64,000 nucleotides of DNA from NCBI GenBank assembly GCA_035911135.1, contig JAMHWD010000018.1, positions 62,001-126,000 of the forward strand, written 5' to 3'. Of the stretch, positions 16,500 through 25,257 are shown piece by piece (position 1 is the stretch's first letter; every line of letters begins with the position of its first letter). Under the pieces are notes generated by a model. The model made no database searches. It saw only the letters and a list, made by a program, of their open reading frames with translations, and was not told the origin of the DNA. The position numbers and the translations under genes were made by a program. The stretch is from JAMHWD01 sp035911135. Lineage in GTDB: Bacteria; Pseudomonadota; Alphaproteobacteria; Micavibrionales; Micavibrionaceae.

Positions 16500-18110
16500 A
16501 TGACAACAGACATCACACAAGACATGGCCCATGCCTGCCGCACATGGGCATTCGAAGAAGCAAAAGCCGTTCTGAAACGCCTGATGGCGATCGGCAAGGG
16601 GCAGATCAAAGCGCCGGAGAAAGGCTATGTGCTTTTCGAGACCGGTTATGGCCCCTCAGGCCTGCCGCATATCGGCACATTCGGCGAGGTCTGCCGTACC
16701 AGCATGGTCATGAACGCCTTTCAGGCCCTGAGCGATATCCCCGTGAAGCTGGTCTGCTTTTCGGATGACATGGATGGCCTGCGGAAGGTTCCAACCAACG
16801 TCCCCAATCAGGAGATGCTGCAACAATTCATCGGCATGCCGCTGACCAAAGTGCCCGACCCGTTCGGCACGCATGACAGTTTTGGCCGCCATAACAACGC
16901 GCGCCTGCGGAGCTTTCTCGACCAGTTCGGGTTTGAGTATGAATTCAAGTCAGCAACCGATGCCTATACCAGCGGCGAGTTCGACAAGACGCTTTTGATG
17001 ATGCTGGATCGCCACGAGGAAATTAAACAGGCCGTCCTTCCCATTCTGGGCGAGGAACGCGCCGCGACATATTCCCCCTTCCTGCCGGTCTCACCAAAAA
17101 CAGGAAAGGTTCTTCAGGTTCCGGTTCTGGAAGTAAACCCGAAATCCGGCACGATTGTTTTTGAAGATGAGGATGGTTCCCGTCAGGAAGTCCCCGTCAC
17201 CGGCGGCCACGTCAAGGCACAATGGCGCGCCGATTGGGCGCTGCGTTGGTTCGCGCTGGATGTTGATTATGAAATGGCCGGCAAGGATCTGGTTTCCTCC
17301 GCTGAAATTTCTGCAAAAATCGTCCAGATTTTAGGCGGCAGAGGCCCGGCCGGATTCCGTTATGAATTATTCCTCGATGAAAAAGGCGAGAAGATTTCCA
17401 AATCCAAAGGCAACGGACTTTCGATTGATGAATGGCTCACCTACGCCCCGCATGAGAGCCTTGCCTATTATATGTATCAACGCCCGACCACGGCGAAGAA
17501 ACTCTATTTCGATATCATCCCGAAGGCGCTGGATGAATACATTACATTTGTTGAGAAGCTGCCCGGCCAAGAGCCCGCGCAAAAACTCGAAAACCCGGCA
17601 TGGTATATCCATGGCGGCGAAATCCCGGAAGGGCAGCAATCGCCTATATCTTTTGCGCTGCTCCTTAATCTGGTGAATGCCGCCAATACCGAAGATGCCG
17701 CAATTTTGTGGAAGTTCATCAAAAAAGCAGCGCCCGATGCCACGCCGGAAAACTCCCCCTTCCTTGACCGGCTTGTGGGATATGCGATCCGTTATTACAA
17801 GGATTTCGTCCTGCCTGAAAAGCAATACCGCGCCCCCGACGCCCGAGAGCGCGCCGCGCTGGAGAGCCTGGCAGATCGCCTGTCAGGCATGGCGTATAAT
17901 TTCAGCGAAGAAGAATACATGACAGAAGTTTTTTCTGCTGGAAAAGATAACGGCTATGAGAAGGACGAACTGCGCGACTGGTTCAAGGCGATTTACGAGG
18001 TGGTATTTGGCCAGTCACAAGGTCCTCGATTTGGATCGTTTATCAAACTTTATGGTACCCGCGAAACAGAAGATCTTATTCACCAAGCGCTCATGCGAAA
18101 GGCGGCTTAG
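16500..18110 (+). CDS. lysK: Lysyl-tRNA synthetase, class I
   Basis: 536 residues. Class I aminoacyl-tRNA synthetase with the HIGH-type motif PHIG (56-59, in GPSGLPHIGTF) and the KMSKS-type motif KISKS (298-302). It charges tRNA-Lys. The class I enzyme replaces the usual bacterial class II LysS in most alphaproteobacteria, archaea and spirochaetes, which is a useful taxonomic sign. The length matches the family. The ATG at 16500 follows a purine-poor leader without a strong ribosome binding site. A palindromic repeat lies after the stop. Confidence 0.96.
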   Translation: MTTDITQDMAHACRTWAFEEAKAVLKRLMAIGKGQIKAPEKGYVLFETGYGPSGLPHIGTFGEVCRTSMVMNAFQALSDIPVKLVCFSDDMDGLRKVPTNVPNQEMLQQFIGMPLTKVPDPFGTHDSFGRHNNARLRSFLDQFGFEYEFKSATDAYTSGEFDKTLLMMLDRHEEIKQAVLPILGEERAATYSPFLPVSPKTGKVLQVPVLEVNPKSGTIVFEDEDGSRQEVPVTGGHVKAQWRADWALRWFALDVDYEMAGKDLVSSAEISAKIVQILGGRGPAGFRYELFLDEKGEKISKSKGNGLSIDEWLTYAPHESLAYYMYQRPTTAKKLYFDIIPKALDEYITFVEKLPGQEPAQKLENPAWYIHGGEIPEGQQSPISFALLLNLVNAANTEDAAILWKFIKKAAPDATPENSPFLDRLVGYAIRYYKDFVLPEKQYRAPDARERAALESLADRLSGMAYNFSEEEYMTEVFSAGKDNGYEKDELRDWFKAIYEVVFGQSQGPRFGSFIKLYGTRETEDLIHQALMRKAA

Positions 18111-18121
18111 TTATTTTTTTG

Positions 18122-18181
18122 CGTCATCACACGCTTTATGCGTGTGATCCATGGATTACACGGACAAGCCGTGTAATGACG
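18122..18181. repeat. 60-bp palindromic repeat between lysK and the nitroreductase gene
   Basis: Outer arms CGTCAT (18122-18127) and ATGACG (18176-18181) enclose two hairpins, CACACGC/GCGTGTG and ATTACACGG/CCGTGTAAT, joined by ATCCATGGATT. The layout matches the common alphaproteobacterial CGTCATnnC...AATCCATGGAT...AATGACG intergenic element. It may also end transcription from both sides. Confidence 0.75.
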
Positions 18182-18189
18182 GGTTGGTT

Positions 18190-18867
18190 CTACCCTTGTA
18201 AAATTTCCGGATCAAATCCCAGACGCGGAAAATCAAATTTTCCGCCACCATCTGCATCACCTTTATTCAAGGCAATGCCCGGTGTCCACGATGTGGTGAT
18301 GGCGCTCATATCCGGGCGCTCGCGCTCCTCCGGTATTTCAGTGACGCTGCCGATATGAATAAACCCGGCCACAATATCGCGCCCATCCAATCCCAGATAA
18401 TCCTTGAACTCATTATTATAAGCATACCATTCCGTGAGCCAGTTCGCGCCGAACCCAGAAGCATTGGCCGCCAGCAGCAAATTCTGGCATACCGCCCCGG
18501 CGCTCAACATCTGCTCCCATAACGGATGCTTGCCACGCCGCGCCCGGTATATAACACCCACCACCAAAGGCGCTCTGGCAAATCTATTGGCTTCCGCTTC
18601 GATTTTATCGGCAGACGCATCCGGGTTATCGCGTTTGAAAATTTCCGCGATCTTCTCCCCCGCCCGGACACGCGCCGCGCCTTCAAAGGTCACAAAATAA
18701 AAAGGAACAGTGCGGCCATGATCGGGCACACGCGCCGCGGTTTTCAGAATTTTGTCCAGCGCCGCTTTATCCGGTCCCGGCGCGGCAAGATTTTTCACAG
18801 AGACGCTGCGCCGCGCCTCAAGATAGGAAAATGTCTCAAGGCTGGGCTTACCGGCAATCAAAGTCAT
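18190..18867 (-). CDS. Nitroreductase-family FMN oxidoreductase
   Basis: 225 residues. The nitroreductase fold is indicated by an N-terminal ARRSVS and RVPDHGRTVPFYFV, a central WEQMLSAGAVCQNLLLAANASGFGANW and a C-terminal GFIHIGS. Such enzymes reduce nitro groups, quinones or flavins with NAD(P)H, and the physiological substrate is unknown. The gene begins 4 bp after the stop of an upstream unknown gene, so the pair is an operon. Length and motifs are normal; it is closest in feel to the YdjA-like branch. Confidence 0.85.
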   Translation of the reverse strand: MTLIAGKPSLETFSYLEARRSVSVKNLAAPGPDKAALDKILKTAARVPDHGRTVPFYFVTFEGAARVRAGEKIAEIFKRDNPDASADKIEAEANRFARAPLVVGVIYRARRGKHPLWEQMLSAGAVCQNLLLAANASGFGANWLTEWYAYNNEFKDYLGLDGRDIVAGFIHIGSVTEIPEERERPDMSAITTSWTPGIALNKGDADGGGKFDFPRLGFDPEILQG

Positions 18868-18871
18868 AATG

Positions 18872-19363
18872 TCAGCTTTCTATTCTCAAGATGGGAACCT
18901 GTCCGCCGGCATTGGCGTTTAATGCGAACTGGCCGGGGCGCTCGGTGATTAATCTGTGCTGCCCATCGGCAAAAAGCAAGACGCTGGCGGTGGTAACATG
19001 GGGCTTGGCCTGAAAAAGTATTTCCGAAGCAATTTCCCGCACCGCGCCGATCCGGTCGGTGTTATTGACCAAAAAAGGAACGGGCTTGGCCGAGAGATTG
19101 CCAAGAATATTCAGATTGCATTTGGTTACGCCAATCTTGGCGGCCTCATCCAGCATGCGGCCAATCTGTTCTTCCGAACCGCGGGCTGTAAAACGTTCCG
19201 GCACGCCGTCAACCCCAAGAGAATTGGCAAATACAATAAGGCAATGCTCGTGCGCGGCCTCGCCCGATACAGGCGTTCTTTTGTAAAAATCCTTTACATG
19301 CGAAGAATTTACAGCGAAATATGCGCCGGGCCGATCCCAATCTTCAAAAATGCAAAAACCCAT
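18872..19363 (-). CDS. Unknown protein upstream of the nitroreductase gene
   Basis: 163 residues from the ATG at 19363, which has GGAG 12 nt upstream and avoids overlap with the divergent mscS gene. A frame back to 19435 would overlap it. The protein is soluble, mixed alpha/beta, with HEHCLIVFANSLGVDGVPERF and GSEEQIGRMLDEAAKIGVTKCNL. I recognise no family. Tight spacing to the nitroreductase gene suggests a shared process. Confidence 0.6.
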   Translation of the reverse strand: MGFCIFEDWDRPGAYFAVNSSHVKDFYKRTPVSGEAAHEHCLIVFANSLGVDGVPERFTARGSEEQIGRMLDEAAKIGVTKCNLNILGNLSAKPVPFLVNNTDRIGAVREIASEILFQAKPHVTTASVLLFADGQHRLITERPGQFALNANAGGQVPILRIES

Positions 19364-19420
19364 GTTAAGGTGCTCTCCGGCTTCCCCAATACATACCACC
19401 TGATAACCCAAGTGTAGAAA

Positions 19421-20644
19421 ATGGCTAACAAACAAGCAACACCATCCCTTATCGAAAAAAGCCCGTCAGAACTTGCCGAGGCATTTGCCGAAGAAGTTAA
19501 GATTGTCTGGGAAAACGGTTTCATGGGCATCAATATCGGCAATATCCTCATTGCCGTGGCGATTTTTTTAGGATTTTTGCTGCTGCGCGGCCTGTTCAGC
19601 AAATATATCCTGACATGGGTTCATAACCGCGCCATCAAAAGCGCAACCAATACCGATGATTTGCTGGTGGATGCGCTGATCCCGCCCTTGCGCTTTGTAC
19701 CGGTGATTATGGGATTATTTGCCGCCGGGCATTATCTGAATTTTTCCCATGACAGCACGGTTTATTACAGCTTTACGAACCTGATCCGCACGCTGATCGC
19801 CTTTACGATTTTCTGGGCGCTGCACCGCGGGATCATCCCCTTAAGCCATAAAACGAGCATCATAGAAAAAGTCCTGAACAAACCCATGGCGGAATGGATT
19901 TTCCGCTGCCTGAAATTTGTCATCATCTTTATTGGCGCGGCTGTTGTTCTGGATATCTGGGGCATTCAGGTCGGGCCTATTCTAGCCGGTCTGGGCTTAT
20001 TCGGCGCAGCCGTGGCGCTGGGCGCGCAGGATCTGTTCAAAAACCTGATTGGCGGGCTGACCATTCTGGCCGAAAAACGCTTCCAGCCCGGTGATTATGT
20101 GCTGGTAGAGGGCGTGATCGAAGGCGTGGTCGAGGAAATCGGTTTTCGCTCCACCCGGATGCGCCGTCTCGACAAGGTTCCCGCGCATGTTCCCAATGCC
20201 CTGCTTTCCGATGCCGCGATCATGAATTTCACGCGCATGTCCCATCGCCGCATTTTCTGGAAAGTAGGCCTGCGTTACGATACAACAACCGAGCAACTGA
20301 GAATGATCAGCGACAAGGTTCTGGCCCATATCAAAGAAAGCAAGGACTTCGCCAAGGGGCATGGGCTGAATACATTTGTAGGGATTGATTCTTTCAGCTC
20401 CTCCTCCATCGATATCATGATTTACTGCTTCACAAGCACGACCGTGTGGGAAGATTTCCTGAAAATTAAAGAAGAACTGGCTTTCAAGCTGAAAACCATC
20501 GTCGAGGATGAATGCGGCGCTGATTTCGCTTATCCCACGCAGACGCTGCTTATAGAAAGCCTGCCCATGCCAGAACAAGGGCAGGCGGAAATCTTTAAAC
20601 CGGAATCAGTCAAAAAGCCCGAAGGCCCGGCCGATCACATGTAA
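19421..20644 (+). CDS. MscS-family mechanosensitive channel
   Basis: 407 residues. An N-terminal soluble stretch and four to five membrane helices (about 38-60, 85-103, 117-135, 158-180 and a pore helix at 186-205) lead to the MscS domain. The pore helix carries the Ala/Gly pattern GPILAGLGLFGAAVALGAQDLFKNLIGG, here cut as GLGLFGAAVALGAQDLFKN for the core. After it come GDYV and EEIGFRSTRMRRLD. It releases solutes on osmotic downshock. It is longer than E. coli MscS at the N-terminus, as in many paralogues. The stop overlaps the convergent 20635 gene by 10 bp. Confidence 0.92.
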   Translation: MANKQATPSLIEKSPSELAEAFAEEVKIVWENGFMGINIGNILIAVAIFLGFLLLRGLFSKYILTWVHNRAIKSATNTDDLLVDALIPPLRFVPVIMGLFAAGHYLNFSHDSTVYYSFTNLIRTLIAFTIFWALHRGIIPLSHKTSIIEKVLNKPMAEWIFRCLKFVIIFIGAAVVLDIWGIQVGPILAGLGLFGAAVALGAQDLFKNLIGGLTILAEKRFQPGDYVLVEGVIEGVVEEIGFRSTRMRRLDKVPAHVPNALLSDAAIMNFTRMSHRRIFWKVGLRYDTTTEQLRMISDKVLAHIKESKDFAKGHGLNTFVGIDSFSSSSIDIMIYCFTSTTVWEDFLKIKEELAFKLKTIVEDECGADFAYPTQTLLIESLPMPEQGQAEIFKPESVKKPEGPADHM

Positions 20645-20988
20645 TCCCAACCATTGGGTTCAACAGGATTGCTTTTGGCGGTGCTGATAACAGACTCAAT
20701 TGTTGCTGGCGATACACCCAATGCGCTCAGGCTGGCGCTGTGTCTTTCTATGGCCGCCTTTTGCTCCGGCACGGAAAGTTTAACCTTGCTTTTTAATGGG
20801 AATGACGCAGCGCCCATAGCGCCGACCACGGCATAACTCATATCATCCTTTGGATATTCCATTGCAAATCCATGCACGGCATTGGAGAGATCTCTTGTTG
20901 CTTCACTGATCCTCTCGTTACGGTCCCATTCCGCAAACTTATCCTGGACTGCCTTGAAAACGCTTTTCAGCCATTGAGGTTTTTGCAT
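20635..20988 (-). CDS. Hypothetical soluble protein
   Basis: 117 residues, helical, with no signal peptide. Notable segments are WDRNERISEATRDLSNAVHG and KVKLSVPEQKAAIERHSASL. AGGGAG lies 6 nt before the ATG, a strong ribosome binding site. I recognise no family. The 148 bp between this gene and the dinG-like gene are AT-rich and should hold divergent promoters. Confidence 0.6.
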   Translation of the reverse strand: MQKPQWLKSVFKAVQDKFAEWDRNERISEATRDLSNAVHGFAMEYPKDDMSYAVVGAMGAASFPLKSKVKLSVPEQKAAIERHSASLSALGVSPATIESVISTAKSNPVEPNGWDYM

Positions 20989-21136
20989 TGTAATCTCCCT
21001 GAAATCTTAATTTGTTAAATTATACCACGCACGCTAGGAAAAATCCCTCTTCAGATCAAGAAAAAAGATGGGATAAAGATGATAACCCATTGTTTTTATT
21101 GTTTTAGAACACGCTAATATCCCTTAAAATACTCCC

Positions 21137-23905
21137 ATGCATGCCCCCAAAGCCCAGCCCGCCAAGCAGATCGCCCTGCCGGATGTTCCCGTTTTATGCG
21201 TGAACGCGCGTGAAGCCGCCATCTTGAGCGCCGATGGCGAGATCGAGCGCCTCAGCCACGACCGCGCATGCATGATTCTGCAGAACAAACCCACACTCGT
21301 ATGCCATGCGCCCTATACGCGCAGCCGGGCCGGAATCGACAAACTGCCCACTTATGATGTTCTGGAATTATTCGCCTTTGTGCATCCCGTGAAATTCTGC
21401 GTGCCCACCCCGGCGGGCCTATGCAAGGCGCTGGGGTTTGCGCCGCCCGATGATTTCGAGGATATGCCGCTGAAACTGATGGATTGCGCCCGCGCGCTCC
21501 TGTCCGATCTCGCGCTCGACCCTTACAAGGCCAAGGCCGACCCGGTAAAGATTGCCCGCGTGATGGGATTAAACGGCAAGGGCTGGAACTGGACGCCGTT
21601 CGTGCTGGCCGCTTTGGGCGAGAATTACGACCCGAAAGAACCCATTTTCGGCAAGGCGGATTTGAATGTCTGGAAGAATTTGCCCGAATGGGCGGAAGAA
21701 GCTCCCCCGCCTCCGGCCGGTCATGAAGGCGTTGCCGAAGAAGAAACAGCAGAGCGCCTGACAAGCCTGCTGGGCCATGGATCGGAACAACGCGCCGAAC
21801 AAAAACAATATGCCGATACGATGCGCCATGCGTTTGATCCGGCTCAGCAATCCGGAGAGCCGCATATCGTGCTGGCCGAGGCCGGAACAGGCGTTGGAAA
21901 AACTCTGGGCTATCTGGCCCCGGCCAGTTTATGGGCCGAGAAGAACAAGGGCAGCGTCTGGATATCCACCTTTACCAAAAATCTCCAGCGCCAGATTGAT
22001 CAGGAATTAACACGCCTTTATCCCGATAGCCTCATCAAGGATACACATGTCGCCATCCGAAAAGGGCGCGAGAATTATCTGTGCCTGTTGAACCTAGAAG
22101 AAATGCTGGGCGGGGCGGCGCTGGCGGCGCATGCCGATCACGCGATTGCCTCGGGATTAATGGCACGCTGGAGCGCGGCCAGCCGGGATGGCGATTTAAG
22201 CGGCGGCGATTTTCCGGGATGGCTCCCCGGCCTTGTCGGATATCGCTATACGCTGGCGCTTTCCGATCGGCGCGGTGAATGCATCTATTCGGCCTGCGAT
22301 CATTATCATCGCTGCTTTGTTGAAAAATCTTCCCGCAAAGCCAAACACGCCCGCATCGTTGTGGCCAATCATGCGGTTGTGATGATCCAATCCGCGCTGG
22401 CCGCGCCAGAAGACGACATGCCATCGCGTTATATTTTCGATGAAGGCCACCACCTGTTCAGCGCCGCCGACAGCGCCTTTGCCGCGCATCTGACCGCGCA
22501 GGAAACCTATGATCTGCGCCGCTGGTTTTTAGGGGCGGAAGGCGGACAGAAAAGCCGCGCGCGCGGCATCAAGCGCCGCGCTGAAGACCTGATCTCATCT
22601 GACCCCGAAGGCCAGACCATGCTGGCGGCCATATTGCATGAAGCGCAAAGCCTGACCGGCGAAGGCTGGACCAAGCGCCTCAAGGATAATGCCCCGTTCG
22701 GCCCGTGCGAGACCTTTATTCACGGCGTAATGGAGCAGGTTTATGCCAGAGCCGAAGGGCGCGACGGCCCGTATTCGCTGGAGACCGATACAAAACCGCT
22801 GAATGATGATCTGGCGAAAAAGGCGGCCGTATTGGGCGCGGCGCTCAGCAAACTGCAAAAGCCCGTCATGGCGATGGCCAAGCATTTACGCGCAAAACTT
22901 GCCGCCGATACGGGCGAGATGGATTCCGATACACGCAGGCGATTGGACGCCGTATCATCATCACTGGAACGGCGCGGCGCGATGACGTTGAACGCATGGT
23001 GCGCGATGCTGGAGCAACTGACCAATACCCCGCAAGCACAAGGCGAATTTATCGACTGGTTCGGGATCGAGCGCATGGACGGCAAGGCCTATGATGCCGG
23101 GTATTATCGCCATTTCATCGACCCTATGAAACCTTTCGCGCAGGCCATTGCGCCGCATGTTCATGGCATCGGCATCACATCGGCAACCTTGCGCGATCAT
23201 GGCGCAGAGGCCGAAGATAGCGGATGGATAGCCGCGCGGATGCAGACGGGCTTGCCGCATATGAACGGCGACATCACCGAAGCCGCCTTCCCCTCTCCCT
23301 TCGATTATAAAAACCAGTCGCGCGTCTTTATTATCAATGACGTGCGCAAGGATGACCTCGCCCAGGTTGCGGGGGCTTACAGGGCATTATTCCAGGCCAG
23401 CGGCGGCGGGGCGATCGGCCTCTTCACCGCCATATCGCGCCTGCGCGCGGTGCATGGAAAAATCGCCAGCGATCTGGAAGATCACGGGCTGAACCTGTAT
23501 TCCCAGCATGTCGATGATATTGATGCCGGATCTCTGGTGGATATGTTCCGCGATGATGTGCATGCCTGTTTATTAGGAACGGATGCCATGCGCGACGGTG
23601 TGGATGTGCCGGGCGAGTCCTTGCGCTTGCTGGTTTTTGATCGCGTGCCATGGCCACGGCCCACAATTCTGCACAAATCGCGGCGCGAGGCCTTCGGCAA
23701 GAAACAATATGACGAGATGATCACCCGCATGAAACTCAAGCAAGCCTTTGGCCGCCTTGTGCGCCGGGCGGATGATAAAGGCGTGTTCGTGATGCTGGAT
23801 TCCATGCTGCCCTCGCGTTTGCACTCGGCCTTTCCGCCGGATGTCGCGATTGTTAAATGCGGGCTGGCGCAGGCGGTTTCCGAAATCAAGGATTTCCTGA
23901 AATGA
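21137..23905 (+). CDS. DinG-family ATP-dependent DNA helicase
   Basis: 922 residues. XPD/DinG-type superfamily 2 helicase: Walker A GTGVGKT (about 250-256), DEGH box (435-438), and four cysteines placed like the 4Fe-4S cluster of the family (C316, C382, C387, C393). The first 200 residues look like a decayed DEDD exonuclease domain: a LPTYDVLELFAFVHP segment and a late DCARALL, but no catalytic acids in place. It probably unwinds forked or R-loop DNA. Its TGA overlaps the ATG of pabB (ATGA), giving translational coupling to an unrelated pathway. Confidence 0.9.
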   Translation: MHAPKAQPAKQIALPDVPVLCVNAREAAILSADGEIERLSHDRACMILQNKPTLVCHAPYTRSRAGIDKLPTYDVLELFAFVHPVKFCVPTPAGLCKALGFAPPDDFEDMPLKLMDCARALLSDLALDPYKAKADPVKIARVMGLNGKGWNWTPFVLAALGENYDPKEPIFGKADLNVWKNLPEWAEEAPPPPAGHEGVAEEETAERLTSLLGHGSEQRAEQKQYADTMRHAFDPAQQSGEPHIVLAEAGTGVGKTLGYLAPASLWAEKNKGSVWISTFTKNLQRQIDQELTRLYPDSLIKDTHVAIRKGRENYLCLLNLEEMLGGAALAAHADHAIASGLMARWSAASRDGDLSGGDFPGWLPGLVGYRYTLALSDRRGECIYSACDHYHRCFVEKSSRKAKHARIVVANHAVVMIQSALAAPEDDMPSRYIFDEGHHLFSAADSAFAAHLTAQETYDLRRWFLGAEGGQKSRARGIKRRAEDLISSDPEGQTMLAAILHEAQSLTGEGWTKRLKDNAPFGPCETFIHGVMEQVYARAEGRDGPYSLETDTKPLNDDLAKKAAVLGAALSKLQKPVMAMAKHLRAKLAADTGEMDSDTRRRLDAVSSSLERRGAMTLNAWCAMLEQLTNTPQAQGEFIDWFGIERMDGKAYDAGYYRHFIDPMKPFAQAIAPHVHGIGITSATLRDHGAEAEDSGWIAARMQTGLPHMNGDITEAAFPSPFDYKNQSRVFIINDVRKDDLAQVAGAYRALFQASGGGAIGLFTAISRLRAVHGKIASDLEDHGLNLYSQHVDDIDAGSLVDMFRDDVHACLLGTDAMRDGVDVPGESLRLLVFDRVPWPRPTILHKSRREAFGKKQYDEMITRMKLKQAFGRLVRRADDKGVFVMLDSMLPSRLHSAFPPDVAIVKCGLAQAVSEIKDFLK

Positions 23906-25257
23906 CCATCCGCGCCTTTGAAACAGCTTTCACACCGCTGCAGGTTTTTAGCGCCTTAAGCCAGCGAACGGGATGCGTTTTTCTGGACAGCGCGCAAGAT
24001 CATCACCCGATGAGCCGCTATTCGTATGTGATGGCCGATCCGATTTTAAGCGTCACGGCAAAAAACGGCGTTATTAAAATTGATGATACTATTGTCAGTG
24101 AGCCGGACATCTTCGCCCTGCTCCGGCGCGTGTTAAAAGATCACAACTGGAAAACCGATCTTCCCGAAAACCTGCCGCCCTTTACGGGCGGATTGGCCGG
24201 GTATTTCGGCTATGATCTGGGGCGCCAGCTTGAGCGCCTGCCTGAAATTGCCGCCGATAATCCGGCCCAGCCAGATCTTGTCATCGGACTTTACGATAAA
24301 ATTTTTGCCTTTGATCATGAACAGAACAAGGGATGGTTTATCACCCATGGCGATACGCCGGAGAATGATTTCATCGATTTTCTGGGTCATGTCGCCGCGG
24401 CCGAAACTTTGGAAGAAAATCCGCAATTCGCACCGCTCTGGCGGGCAAATTTCAGTCGCGAGGATTACGAAGCCCAACTAGAAAAACTGATTGCATATAT
24501 CTGCGCCGGAGATATTTTTCAGGCCAATCTGACTCAAAGATTCGAAGCGCCCGTGCCACAAGGCTTTAACCCGGCCGCGCATTACCTGAAATTGCGGCGC
24601 GTCAACGCCGCCCCCTTTGCCGGGTATATGGATGCCGGAAGCGTTCAATTATGCTCCGCCTCGCCGGAGCGATTTTTGACGGTCTCACAAAACGGCGATG
24701 TCGAGACCTGCCCCATCAAGGGCACGCGGCCCCATGGCAAAAATCCGGTCGAGGATGCCGCCATCCGCGCCGAACTGCTGGCCAGTGAGAAGGAACGCAG
24801 CGAAAATACGATGATTGTCGATCTGCTGCGGAATGATATTTCAAAATCCTGTACCGATGAAAGTGTCGATGTAACGGGGCTTTGTGAATTACAGACCTTT
24901 GCCAGCGTGCATCATCTGGTTTCCACGATCCGGGGGAAATTGCGCCCTGACAAGGATGCACTGGATCTATTGAAAGGCTGCTTCCCCGGCGGGTCGATTA
25001 CCGGCGCACCGAAAATCCGCGCGATGGAAATCATTGAGGAGCTGGAACGGGGCCGCAGAGGGCCTTATTGCGGGGTGATGGGCACTATCGGTCATGACGG
25101 GGCGATGGATACCAATATCCTGATCCGCACGATTATATTTGAGGGCGGCAAGATGAGCTTTCAGGTCGGCGGCGGGATTGTCGCCGATTCCATTCCATCG
25201 GCAGAATATCAGGAAACGCTGGATAAGGCGGCTTCAATTTTCAGGAGTTTTGAGTAA
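23902..25257 (+). CDS. pabB: Aminodeoxychorismate synthase component I
   Basis: 451 residues of the chorismate-binding fold, with PIKGTRPHG, ENTMIVDLLRNDI and the signature GGSITGAPKIRAMEIIEELE. With PabA it converts chorismate and glutamine to 4-amino-4-deoxychorismate for folate. The PIKGT motif, rather than the PIAGT expected for anthranilate synthase, favours PabB over TrpE. The start at 23902 overlaps the helicase stop. The stop region overlaps the convergent cca gene by 17 bp. pabA and pabC lie 14 kb away. Confidence 0.92.
   Translation: MTIRAFETAFTPLQVFSALSQRTGCVFLDSAQDHHPMSRYSYVMADPILSVTAKNGVIKIDDTIVSEPDIFALLRRVLKDHNWKTDLPENLPPFTGGLAGYFGYDLGRQLERLPEIAADNPAQPDLVIGLYDKIFAFDHEQNKGWFITHGDTPENDFIDFLGHVAAAETLEENPQFAPLWRANFSREDYEAQLEKLIAYICAGDIFQANLTQRFEAPVPQGFNPAAHYLKLRRVNAAPFAGYMDAGSVQLCSASPERFLTVSQNGDVETCPIKGTRPHGKNPVEDAAIRAELLASEKERSENTMIVDLLRNDISKSCTDESVDVTGLCELQTFASVHHLVSTIRGKLRPDKDALDLLKGCFPGGSITGAPKIRAMEIIEELERGRRGPYCGVMGTIGHDGAMDTNILIRTIIFEGGKMSFQVGGGIVADSIPSAEYQETLDKAASIFRSFE

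Noticed and set aside
21095..21136. SOS box upstream of the DinG-like gene
   Set aside because: A single GAAC at about 21106 has no second GAAC seven bases away, so the alphaproteobacterial consensus is not met.
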